A stretch of 64,000 nucleotides of DNA from the NCBI GenBank assembly GCA_947247005.1, contig OX365948.1, positions 38,816,601-38,880,600 on the forward strand. Direction: 5' to 3'. The stretch's first letter is position 1, and the number at the start of each line of letters is the position of its first letter. Positions 24,861 through 37,600 of this stretch are shown piece after piece. Position numbers and translations under genes: made by a program. A model generated the notes under the pieces. The model searched no databases and was not told the DNA's origin. It was given only the letters and a program-made list of their open reading frames with translations. Source of the stretch: Spisula solida (taxonomy: Eukaryota > Mollusca > Bivalvia > Venerida > Mactridae).

Positions 24861-25565
24861 TTTGAATTAGGGGGACAAAAATATTTCATATTCTACCCAG
24901 TTACTGAGAGCGATTGATTCAGTTACAGGACAAAACATATTGTCCTATATACTCTTGTAAAGAGTGGTTCTGTCACTTCTGTGAGACTGACTGAGTTTTA
25001 GCCCTGGTATGCGTTTACACTACCCAACTAAAATACCGTCTATATCAGACGTACATGTATAATACTTTACATTTTGCATGACAGAAAATTGTGAAATGTA
25101 CAAAATAGTGTGCAAATGATTATGATATCGTGAGCGCTCATGAATAATGATAGGTGCAGGTATTCATAATGTATATAAGATTTACGAGCATTTCATTGGT
25201 CAATTGTATGTCAATTCCAATTTGAATCAGCTTTGCCAAAATCTGATTGAACATGTGTGATGAAGTCTTCATAATCTTAAATGAACATTAATAAACTATA
25301 ATTAATCAAAAAAATTAAAAGGAGAATTTAACCTTCAGTCAAATTCCCCTGGTACTTTTTTGCCAGCAAATTATCCCTTTTAGGACTAGGAGGCATGTAG
25401 CTTTTTTCCCTTAAAAATGAAAATTTCTCAGTTCGTATTTCAAATCAACATTGTATTGCATATATTTAAAATACAAAGTACAGCACATTGAATTATTTCT
25501 TTTCTAATTTTAGGTAACAGCAGGAGAGTTTAACAAAGGGAGGCAACTGTTACAGAAGTAAAAGT

Positions 25566-25640
25566 ATGGCTCAGAAGTACTTAATGGCCTTGGATTATGT
25601 GGATTTACATGCTAACACTGTGCTGAAGAAACATGCTCAG
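25566..25640 (+). CDS. Exon 1 of the 737-residue protein gene
   Basis: ATG plus 24 codons (MAQKYLMALDYVDLHANTVL and five more), ending at a GTAAAC donor in phase 0. A TTTTAG acceptor at about 25513 suggests the exon begins with spliced 5' untranslated sequence, so at least one upstream non-coding exon probably exists. An in-frame TAA at 25515-25517 fixes this ATG as the first possible start within the exon. Confidence 0.75.
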
Positions 25641-28600
25641 GTAAACTGATGGTAGAATGTACTTTTACAAAGAAATGAATATTCTTTGAGGCTATTATAA
25701 ATTAATTGATTAATTATCATTCAAATACTGTTAAAAATTTGGGGCGAAAGGGTGATTGTGACTGATTTCAATTACTTTACTGTTGGGTTAATGTTTTGAA
25801 ACTTTAAAAACCCACTCACTTGCTGGGCTATCACTGGCCATTGATTATTTTAAAGCATGAACTAAAAAGGTAAAATAGGGTTGTGAATTGGCATAATAAT
25901 TGAGGAATTAATTTATTTAGCCTATGACTTACATCATAGATTACAACTTAACATTTTCATTAACTTATACATTGTCGTTTCACCTATATTAGTATTACTG
26001 TGGTAGTTATTTTGGAGATTTGGTATAAAATGGAGAAATATACAGTTGAGTGCATACCCATTTTTCTAGGCATTTTATTATACCCCCGCACAACGAGTGT
26101 AAGGGGGTATACTCGATTTAGCTTGTCTGTCTGTCTGTCTGTCCGTAGACGCATTCTTGTGGACGCAACTCCTTCTACAGTTTTGGCAGGATTTCACTCA
26201 AACTTTCACAGATGAACAACCTCAACATATAGATGTGCATGAAGAAAGGAATTTGCGCTGCGATAAAGTTTGGCAGAATTATGGCCCTTTGCCGGCGGGG
26301 GTATATTAGTCTGCCGAATGGCGACAGCTCTAGTATAAACAGGTACAACTTCTCCACATGTGGAGGTCATTATTGTAGCCAATAATCACACAAGAACAGA
26401 AATCAAACACAAATCTTGGCATTTATTATAAGCCAATACAACTTCTCCATGTGTGGAAGCCATAGTTGTAGCCAATATCTCAGAAAAAAAATGACCTGGC
26501 CCACCCCAGAAATCAACCAACTATGCTATCTTTATGCATGTTATAGCTACTGCAACATATTTACCTGTAAACCTAAGCTTTTTCTACAAGAATTTTGCTA
26601 CTCAATATTTCTAACATTTCGTTGTAGAGTTTTGCTTTTTACCTCATAAGCTTTGTCAAATACCTGCATTAGTTGGCAGGTGACAATCATCAGCTTTATA
26701 TGGATTACAATCCAATAGATTTGCTATCAGCTATGAGCCATTTATCGACATGCCGTTTAAATTTTATTGACTTTTTACTTCATTATGTTGACAGGAATTG
26801 CATGTAGTATTACCCAGTCATGATTATGAGGTAATGTATGTGCACAGCAGATTATAGTGTTCATATTGTGACATGTGAATAGTGAGTTATTGGGTGCATT
26901 CTGTTGTGATTTCTTCATTTTTTGACAGAGTAATTCCCATACAACTTCATACTGCACATTTTGCATTTTTAATGTAAGAAATGTGATTAAGCCACAAATT
27001 TGATGCATATCAGAATATCATAAGGCTAGACCAAAGGTAATATAACTGAGTTGTTTACCAGTCTAAAATACATACGGAATATCACTGCAGTGTGATGATC
27101 CGTTAGGCCGTATTACCTCGAGTTGCTTGTGTAATGTCATATCTCACGAGACCGCTAGGTCGAGCGTGATGCGGTATTGCGCAAGTAACGAGAGATAATA
27201 CGACTTTACAGATCAAGACAATTGCAGTAATATTCCTTTTATTATATACCTACAAAAGTGAAAAAGGCGCGTTAAATGTGTATACATTGACGGCATGAAC
27301 TTCGGCATATTTTCGGCCTATAACTAGACGCCCATTCATAAAAAGGTAAATGTTTATGTCGTGAAGTCATTGGCGTTGGTATATGTTTTATGATGTAAAA
27401 TTTGCCATTTATTTTTCATAATCATTGTTACATAACCAATTATGGTTTCTATTGTTTAAAATTCAACTTTCAAATAATATTGCTCAATCTCTGAGCACAT
27501 GTCAATTTTGAGTTCTTAATTATAATACCTTGTTTCCTGAGATGTTATCAATTTCCTATCAAGCCATATATTTTCAAACTATGTTGCAAACTTTCTTTTA
27601 TTAATTTTACACCTATTGTTTAATTGTCAAAGATTGAAGTCTTAAAATAATTATGTTTGACTGTTTTATTATTAAGTGTTAAAAGCCACTTCCTTTGAGA
27701 TCAATTGCTCTAGGTGTCATTGTCTGCAGACTTGGTATATAAGTCAAGGAAATCTTATTAAGTATAACTAGTAACTTTTAGGCGTTAGGTTGTGGTAGTT
27801 AGGAGTTCCTAACTAGCACATAAGTAGGACTAATATGGAGTACCATATTAAATAGTAACTTGAGTTCAAGTTAAAATATGATTATTGGATTACCAATTGA
27901 TTAATAACTTTGTGAGAACTTAACTTTGTGACAATATGCATTATTATAAACTTTGTGAAATTTACATTTGTTGAACTAAATTAAAAATATCTAAACCTGA
28001 CAAAGTTAGTTTTACATCAACGGGTGGACACTTATATCTATCAACATCAACCTTTGGAAACTTATACCAACGTCAGCAGCAGCATCCGGTGAGCGTGGCT
28101 TACATTACGCGCCACCACATAGTCGTCAACAACACACCACAAACCGCTTCATTATAGTTGGTGTGAGAACATCCGGGATACAACACTTTTTAGCTGTTGT
28201 AGCTTTCTCGGTACCTTGGATCCTCTGGAACAGCAAGCGAGCATTCCCCTACAGATGTGCAGTGAACCGAATTGGAGAATGCCAATGGCGTCAAGATGGA
28301 GTCCGTCAGACAACCATAATAGGCAACAACCAACGAGTTTCAAGTTTGCAGTCGATCATGAAGTTCCGAGGACATAAATAGTGAAGTGTGGACTGTGGTG
28401 AAGTGACAACATTTGACTATGCACAGGATTTGTTACTGTTTTGTGCACTATGTGTGTGCTGTACTTAATTATTAACTTTGAAAAATATCAAACTTATTTC
28501 ATACAGGAGATATGCTTCCTAATATGACTATGTGCTATTGCATTCCTTTTGATAGGTTAACTAGGGATTATTTGAATGTTGCAATATTATTGAACTTATG

Positions 28601-31600
28601 AAATTACATGCAAATTTAACATAATTGTCAAGTGATTTAAATGTCCTTATAATTGTTCTATTCTTTTACTTTCGAGGTCGAAAGTTAATTAAGTTGGGGA
28701 GAACTTTTATGATGTAAAATTTGCCATTTATTTTTCATAATCATTGTTACATAACCAATTATGGTTTCTATTGTTTAAAATTCAACTTTCAAATAATATT
28801 GCTCAATCTCTGAGCACATGTCAATTTTGAGTTCTTAATTATAATACCTTGTTTCCTGAGATGTTATCAATTTCCTATCAAGCCATATATTTTCAAACTA
28901 TGTTGCAAACTTTCTTTTATTAATTTTACACCTATTGTTTAATTGTCAAAGATTGAAGTCTTAAAATAATTATGTTTGACTGTTTTATTATTAAGTGTTA
29001 AAAGCCACTTCCTTTGAGATCAATTGCTCTAGGTGTCATTGTCTGCAGACTTGGTATATAAGTCAAGGAAATCTTATTAAGTATAACTAGTAACTTTTAG
29101 GCGTTAGGTTGTGGTAGTTAGGAGTTCCTAACTAGCACATAAGTAGGACTAATATGGAGTACCATATTAAATAGTAACTTGAGTTCAAGTTAAAATATGA
29201 TTATTGGATTACCAATTGATTAATAACTTTGTGAGAACTTAACTTTGTGACAATATGCATTATTATAAACTTTGTGAAATTTACATTTGTTGAACTAAAT
29301 TAAAAATATCTAAACCTGACAAAGTTAGTTTTACATCAACGGGTGGACACTTATATCTATCAACATCAACCTTTGGAAACTTATACCAACGTCAGCAGCA
29401 GCATCCGGTGAGCGTGGCTTACATTACGCGCCACCACATAGTCGTCAACAACACACCACAAACCGCTTCATTATATATGTTTGGCATATAACACAGACAT
29501 GTATGATACGGATTCAGAAAATCAGACATGTATGATATGGAAAATGCAATCTGTCGGGTTGTATTTCATTGTACGATTTGGCCTGTATTCGTATCAATAC
29601 ATTGCTAGGTATATAATAAATCCACTTACCATTAGTCTGTTTAATGATACTACTATAGAGACTACCCAGTCACATCATCCCGACTCTGGTGCTTGAAACT
29701 GCCAATATACACAAAGAGTGCCAAACAGGGCAGCTATGCATCCTAGTACATGTACAATTATTGTACTAGTATACATTCTAACCTCCTATTTCTGAGACGC
29801 ATATTCTATTAACCATTAGATTGCTGAAGCTGGTCACAAGTTACACAAAACCTCATAACTTGAATAGATATTTTTTGTTTGTCAAATGAACTCTAAAAGG
29901 GATTTTGGTGTACTAGGTGTAGTCACTCAGCATTAAGTCTTGCTGCTACTGTTTGGTGCATATCATGCTATCTCTGGAGTTTGTTTCTTTTAACTCTATG
30001 TTCAGACTTACCATAGTATTACTTCAGTACTATATAATACATAAAATCACAAGTCCTGTACCAGATGTAAAAGGCAAAGTGCCACACAAGTCCAATATCA
30101 GCAAACAACAGCACTTTCATTTATTTTCTGTGTTTCTTTGGAGTCAATTTTTGTCGTATAGTTGCAAGGTGAGCTTTTGTGATCAGTCTGTCATCCGACC
30201 ATCGCATACAACTTCACAAATCACAGATTTGGCCTAATCTTAATGAAAGTTAGTCGTTATGATTATCTCTATAAAATCTAGGTCAAGTTCAATATTGGGT
30301 CATCTTGGGTCAAAAACAAGGTCAAAAGGTCAAATCAAACCAAAGCCTTCTGAACCACAGGTCCATGAAAAGTGACCTAGCCCACCTATATATACGTATT
30401 TAAATATGTATATATAGGTGGGCTAGGTCACTTTTCATGGACCTGTGTTCTGAACTCATAAGAAGTCACAATTTTTATCTTTGTGAAACTTGGTCACAAT
30501 TATCATTGCTATAAAATCTAGGTGAAGTTCAATGTTGGGTCATCTGGATTAAAAAACTGTGAAAATGAGACCTGCTGCTTAATGTGCCTATGTATCAAAT
30601 TTCCCACAGGCTTGATGGCGTGTGCTATACACAGTATGTGACATCATCATGTGTATTGTGATGTCACATGGTAATTAATTTGTTAAAACACTAGATAATT
30701 GATATGTCTACTTACAGCAAAGCTGGTAATTCCATAGTTCTTGAATCAATATTTCAAAAGTTAGATGGAAAGTTATTGAATATATTCATCAGATAAAATA
30801 CAGAAACTGTAATAGGTATTCAGACTGATTCTGGTTGAAAATGTTCGGTGGGAATTTGTAGGCGACATGTACGTGGTCAGCCTCACAGGTTATGGCTGAT
30901 TCTCAGACTTAGTCAGCTAAGAGGGACTTATAACATACAGCTAGATGCGAATGTCAGTCATAGGGGGCGGTACTTAATAACTTATTACCATATTGACATT
31001 GTACAGACACTTGATAGACTTATACTGCATGTTTGTCTATTTCTTTCTCATCAATTATGTTTATTTGCAATTAATTCAGCTCTGCCTTTCATTGTAGGGG
31101 GCAGTTAAAGATTTAGCCTCCAGTTTGTTTCCGGTATTATATTTTTGCTAATTTCTCAGTGTGTGAGATAAGAGGATTTTGTTTGTCAAACTACTTAATG
31201 TGGGTTCACTTGACTGTCCGGTCGGGTGATAGTAACAATTACGAAAGACTTTATCTCGTTTCCTTATGATTACTTTATCTTTTTTCTCCGGTTTCTCCCA
31301 TTGATTTTTCCCTATCTATGACTATAAAAGGTGAAAGATAGGGCGAGTGATGTTGGTTCACAGTTCGGTGTTGTAGATTTAGATGCTTGAAGTTATGAAT
31401 TGTTAGATTTTAGACGATTGAAGTTATTACGTGTTGGATATTTTGAGAATATTATTGGATTCAGTGATAATATTGTGCTCCAGGTAGAAATCTTGTTCAT
31501 TTTCAATGGTAGTTACTTTAGATAGCTCCTGGTCGCAGGTATGAATGTTTTTTCTTGAAATTATTGATTGTATTAATGATTAATATGATGAACATGGTTG

Positions 31601-34600
31601 TTATTTTGTCATAGTGGGCGTCGTTATTGATTGAGACTCATTTATAGTAGTACAGTTTTACAATTTTCTGTGGACATGAAAGAAAATGTTTAAAAAGATT
31701 TGATGTCTTGTATGATATTTTTTAGGAGTTGAATTATAAAACAAAGTATATCTTTACTCAGGTTGGACATGCCACCTGGTATGTGATGTCATTTTTGGCG
31801 GACAACACAAGAGAAATCTGTCCAACTAAAAGTTAAAAGCACTCATATTTGATTTTAATTCTACATCATCGACACTCAAACTGCTACCTAGGTAGTTGAG
31901 ACAGTTTTGGGCAGACCTTTTGCAGAAAAATATTACGTTGTGTACTCATTCTCAACATGAAAGTCAAGGATGTGTCGTTAAAATCAGTCAAAGAATGAAA
32001 AAATCTTAATATGATACGATTGTTTTTAGCTTGACTTTTGAAGAAAAAAGTCGAGCTATTGTCGTGATGGGATTGTCTGCATGTGTGTGTGCGTTGGTTA
32101 AGTTAATTGTCAGAGTCATTTTCTCAAAGACTATCAAAGGTATCAACTTGAAACTCAACATTGTTATTAACCATCACAAGAAGAGTCCACACTGACAAGG
32201 CTGGTAACTTTGTGGCTTATATTTATGGAGTTATCTGCCCTTGTTTGGACAAATGGCAAATTTTACAAATAAAATGAATTTTCTCAAACACTATCAAAGC
32301 TTTCAACTTGAAAGTCAATATACTTGTGGAATGTGATGACCTACATTTACTGACAAGAGGAAACAAATCTATCCAGCATTTTATAAAAGTTATTCCCCTT
32401 TTCTGACTTTGAATCTTTACACACAAATGTCAATCACTCAAAGACTATCAAGGGTATCCTCTTGTAACTCAACATAGTTATTCACCATCAGAAGGAGAGT
32501 TCCCTGTGACCTATATTTATGAGTTATCTGCCCTTGTTTCTCTTAGAAGTTTGACTCACAGATGAGAAAGGTAACTATCATTTTGTACAAGAAAGTTGAG
32601 TGTCTAGCACTGGTTGGCGGTACTCTTGTTAACTTCTAGAGTAGGCAGATTTCCTCTGGGAGTGTTAGCTAAAAATAACGTCACATGCTACATGGTCAAT
32701 CCACTGCTGTTGCTGCGGTACATGACTCAAAAATTGTTTAAAACGGCATAAAACAGATAGTTGGCCTCTGTGTATGAATCTTGTCGAAAAACATAATATA
32801 ATATTATATAACCCAGATAAAAACAAACCAACAAATATTTTATGTGCTACTTTATTGTTAAATTTCTATTGGTTGCTAAGGTTTGTAAAAAAGAGGAATA
32901 ATTTAGTACTTAGATATTAGGGTCCGTAATCATAAGCAGGCAATATTTTAAAGGTTGCTCTTGAAACTACCTGTAGATGTTTTAGAGACATGTTTTAATC
33001 ATACTGTCTGTAAGTTACCGTAATTACAGGTATAAGATTAAAGCTGCCAATATAAAAACTGTTTATAATTATAATTTAATGCTTACTCATGTATACCTTA
33101 ACTATATCAGATAGGAAATGGCTCCAGGTACCGGTAAATGATTTTATCTGAATCAATTAAGGCTAATCTACCTGTTATGTACTGATTCGTGTTAATAATA
33201 ACACCATACTGCTATCAGCTTTTGAGTTGTTTGAAATAATCCTTTGGTCAATTTATCCATAGTTTATTAGCAAAAATATTTCCCCTATATATTTAATACA
33301 ATGTATGTAATGTATATATCTTATTTTATTATGTATCAGTAGTGCATAGTTTTACTGAAATATTTATTAATAAACTAGATGGACTTCCACTTGTTTTGTT
33401 CTAAAAAATATAAGTATAGTCCAGTCAGGATAAAAATCCAGTGACGCAGCGGTCGAGTCCACTATAATGGTGTAAAACCAATTATACAGGCTTATACTGT
33501 ACAAACAACTATAATTTCAATGCTAAACTAACATACTAAACTTCGCTCTACCTGTTTAGACAATGGTTGTGATTTTTTGCGTACACATGAACTGCAACGT
33601 CACTGTCACAATATCCTAACTGGACTATAAGTGGGATAATACTGTGTTTACGACGATATAACGTAACTTTGTCAGGGTTTGGAAAAAAGACAAAATTGTC
33701 GTTAGAATTTAAGACATATCATGTGGACATGAATGTTCAACAAGGATGGAATCAGTATCAGTAGGTTTCTGTAAGAAAGTGAATGACAATTGTAGGTTCC
33801 TTAATTCTTTGAGTGAGATCATTCAATTTCACGTATCTGAATATTTAAACGGAAGATTACTCAATTTTAGGTTTCAAAAATTAAAGGTAGATTACCGGTA
33901 TTTAATTATCATAACTCATTTTTAGGTTTCTGAATATTTTAAAGGGAGATTACTCAATTTTAGGTTTCTGAATATTTTAAAGGGAGATTACTCAATTTTA
34001 GGTTTCTGAATATTTTAAAGGGAGATTACTCAATTTTAAGTACATTGTATCTGAATATTTTAAAGGGAGATTACTCAATTTTAGGTTTCTGAATACTTTA
34101 GGGGGATATTACTAAATTTTAGGTATCTGAATACTTTAAAGGGAGATTACTCAATTTTAGGTTTCTAAATATTTTAAAGGGAGAATACTCAATTTTAGGT
34201 TTCTACATATTTCAAAGGGAGATTACTAAATTTTAGGTTTCTAAATATTTTAAAGGGAGATTACTAAATTTTAAGTATCGGAATATTTTAAAGGGAGATT
34301 ACTCAATTTTAGGTTTCTGAATACTTTAAGGGGATATTACTAAATTTTAGGTCTCAAAATATTTTAAAGGGAAATTACTCAAATTTAGGTCTCAGGGTAT
34401 TTAAAGGGATATTACTCAGGTGTGAATGAATGGTCAAGGGGAGAAGGTAGTGATTTATATATTACTACCTTAGAAGGTCAAATTCAGTAAATGTCATATT
34501 AGCAATTGGTCATGAAATATTTTGTTTTTGTTATATTGATCAATGTTTTATTTAATTCTTTATTCCTTTATGTTATTCCACTAAATTATACTTTTACAAT

Positions 34601-37600
34601 TAGCTATTTGTGTGTAATACTATTTGATTCTAGGCCACCGTCACTGATATACATCTAGAAATCTTTAATTTTGATAAAGATTAGACCTAAAGTGCTCCTC
34701 ACTATTCAGATTATACCTTATCTTCAATATTTCTACACAGATAAATGGATTAGATTAACATAACTTTAATTCTTACGCTTATAGTATAGCAACAGGCCGT
34801 TCAGAAACACTCGAGAGTTAAAAATTTGAAAGCCAATATTAAGACAGATTAATGTCAAATGTTTTTTAAAATGGTTATGATTTAAATAATTACACTAGTA
34901 TTAGTTTTTCTATTCAAATGGATTCTATTTTAAATGGATGAGTTAATCGGTACATGAGGTCAATGGTTTCTGTGTAAATGTTTGTAATATGTAGACACAT
35001 GTTTTCAAATGTTCATTCAAGAAGAGGGATTTTTTTACCAATCAAAGTTAAATGTTGGAACAGTAAACAAGTTCTCTTTTTCTTGTGAACTGGATTTTCT
35101 ATCAATGGTGGAATAATTTATTTACTGTGGTAATTATAACATTTTTGTTTAAAATTATTTTTATTTATTATTTTATTTGGAACTTTGAAAGAAGCTATCA
35201 GTCAAAGGAATGAAGTATTTTAAAGTGTCCATGCTTGGAAATAATTATGTCAGGAATATTAGAATTGTCAATTTCGGCTTGCGACCTTAGCTATCTAAGC
35301 TGGTTGGTTCTATGTAGATAATGCAGCAGATCTAAGATTGCTTCTTGGTTTGATCAAGTTAATTGATTATAAGTGGCAATAGCTCGGTAGTAACACACTG
35401 GACTGTCAATCCAGTGGTTGTGGGTTCAATCCACGGCATGGAAACTGGACATTTCTGAAATTCTATTTGTAGTATTTCCCACTATATCTGACCGAGTGAA
35501 CTGTAAAGAATCTGGTTGAAGGTGCCAGTAAGCTCAGTGTATCCGTGCAGTACACTGGGCACATTTCAGTCTATTCGAATTAAGAGTTGGACTCACTCCA
35601 TCAGCGCTCAGAGCATGCCTGTATCTAATGTGGGCTTTCTCTCAGTCTGTCCCTTTGGTTAGTCTATGCTATAACTGCGCTGGTAGAGGATGTACCTGCG
35701 CCCTTGTGGTGCGACACTTGTAAAGTGCATTGGAACTTAATGGCACATGAAATTGACGCTATATAAATCTGGTATTGATGTTTAATATTTATGAACTTCT
35801 ACTGTGCGCCAGCTATCTGAGTTGGTGCGGCTGTCAATCCTGCAAGGATTGTTACATAGTTTGGTCAAGGTAATTGATTACGTACTTCTGTGACCCAGAT
35901 TGGTGTGAGTGGCGCTAGACTGTCAATCCTGCAAGGATTGTTACACAGTTTGGTCTAGCTAATTAATTACGTACTTCGGTTACCCAGCTTAGTGTGGGTG
36001 GAGCTAGACTGTCAATCCTGCAATGATTGTTACACAGTTTGGTCTAGCTAATTGATTACATATAACTCAGACAGTGGATATGGACATATTTTCCTAGAAT
36101 TAATTATCAACTAGTGCTTGTGAGCTCTCCCGCAATTTATTGATAGCCACTGATAACTATTCCAGATGTGGAATCAGGGAGAACGTAATTAGTGCTGTTC
36201 TTTCCATTAGAGCTGTTCTTTCCATTAGTGCTGTTCTTTCCATTAGAGCTGTTCTTTCCATTAGTGCTGTTCTTTCCATTAGAGCTGTTCTTTCCATTAG
36301 TGCTGTTCTTTTCATTAGAGCTGTTCTTTCCATTAGAGCTGTTCTTTCCATTAGAGCTGTTCTTTCCATTAGAGCTGTTCTTTCCATTAGTGCTGTTCTT
36401 TCCATTAGTGCTGTTCTTTCCATTACAGCTGTTCTTTCCATTACAGCTGTTCTTTCCATTACAGCTGTTCTTTTCATTACAGCTGTTCTTTTCATTACAG
36501 CTGTTCTTTCCATTACAGCTGTTCTTTCAACTAGCACTGTACTTTACCTTGCGTTGATACAAGAAGAATGCTATTAGCGCTAGTTAGTAATTAATTTTAA
36601 GAAAGCTGGGTACTGTTTTATCAAAGCATCTAGCTAGCGTAACATTAAGTTTTCCATAAATATTGCGTACGTCGATAATATTTGAGCAAATGCGTTTAAC
36701 TAAGATATTTTTTCTCATGTTCTGTCGTAAGTTTTGGCGTAATTCTACGCAAGGTCCAAGTGACCGTAAATAGCAAATATGAGTTTTTGTCACGCACTGA
36801 TGATTTTCGACTGTCACTTGTTGTTATAGGCGGTGATTAGTAATAAAAACATGTTTAATCATCAAAACTTATCAAACTTTCTGTATATTTATTCCTTCTG
36901 GTTCCAGTTATATTGGTAATATTGTGGCCCCGGTCTACGTTCAATATTCAATATTTTTACGTAAATGTATGCTACAACTTGCGATCGATTAGTAAAACAC
37001 ACTTAAGGATTTGCGTAAGTGACAAATATATCCGCAAACTTACGCAACATTTACGCATTGTTAGTAAAACAGTACCCTGGTGAGGTAAGGCACACTGGCT
37101 GTTTTATGATGTCTGCAAACTTAATGATATCAATTGTCAAAAGCTGCTGCATTCGACTGAGGGAATTAGAAACTGACTTTGCTTGTATTTTGTCAAATTT
37201 TGTAATTCACATTTGCTAAAATCTGTGTTTGTTATGTTCAACTGTGAAGTATTTTATTTAATATTTTGTATGTTTCTTTTCTCTCTTCGATATTTGTATT
37301 TCACTGTAACAGGTCATAGAATGATGCTTAAATAACGTGTTTGTGTTTACAAAATGTGGATTTAATGTTTATCCGCTACGCTGATATATTGATTAATAAT
37401 TAGATGCTGGGAACCAAATCCTATGCTATATACATAGAGATTGGTTCCTAGCCCGAGTGGTGAAAGTCATGTTTGAATATGATTTAAGGTATAATCCATC
37501 AGTTAGATTTAGAATTATGTATGGAATGTCTTCTAAAACATTTCAACAGATTTACTATTAGCCTCATACCCGGATCAGGAACCCTTGGTATCAAGTTGGA

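Larger units (their letters stand above)
27387..29475 (+). mobile_element. Complete small non-autonomous LTR retrotransposon (TRIM-like)
   Basis: Two direct repeats of 770 bp (27387-28156 and 28706-29475) flank 549 bp. TATGT is duplicated immediately outside (27382-27386 and 29476-29480). A primer-binding-site-like TGGTGTGAGAACATCCGG starts at 28159, two bases after the left LTR, and a purine run GGGGAGA (28697-28703) lies just before the right LTR. The interior has no gag or pol. Its best frames (72 and 63 codons) overlap on opposite strands and look random. I saw no difference between the LTRs when reading line by line, implying a recent insertion. It lies in intron 1. The LTR ends (TTTATG...ATTATA) are not the usual TG...CA. 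Confidence 0.9.

Noticed and set aside
28152..28381. Two overlapping small frames inside the LTR element
   Set aside because: No gag, protease or polymerase motif. They overlap on opposite strands and start at non-ATG codons or by chance.
36140..36577. Frames of 145, 126 and 121 residues
   Set aside because: Translations of an 18-bp minisatellite, open on both strands.
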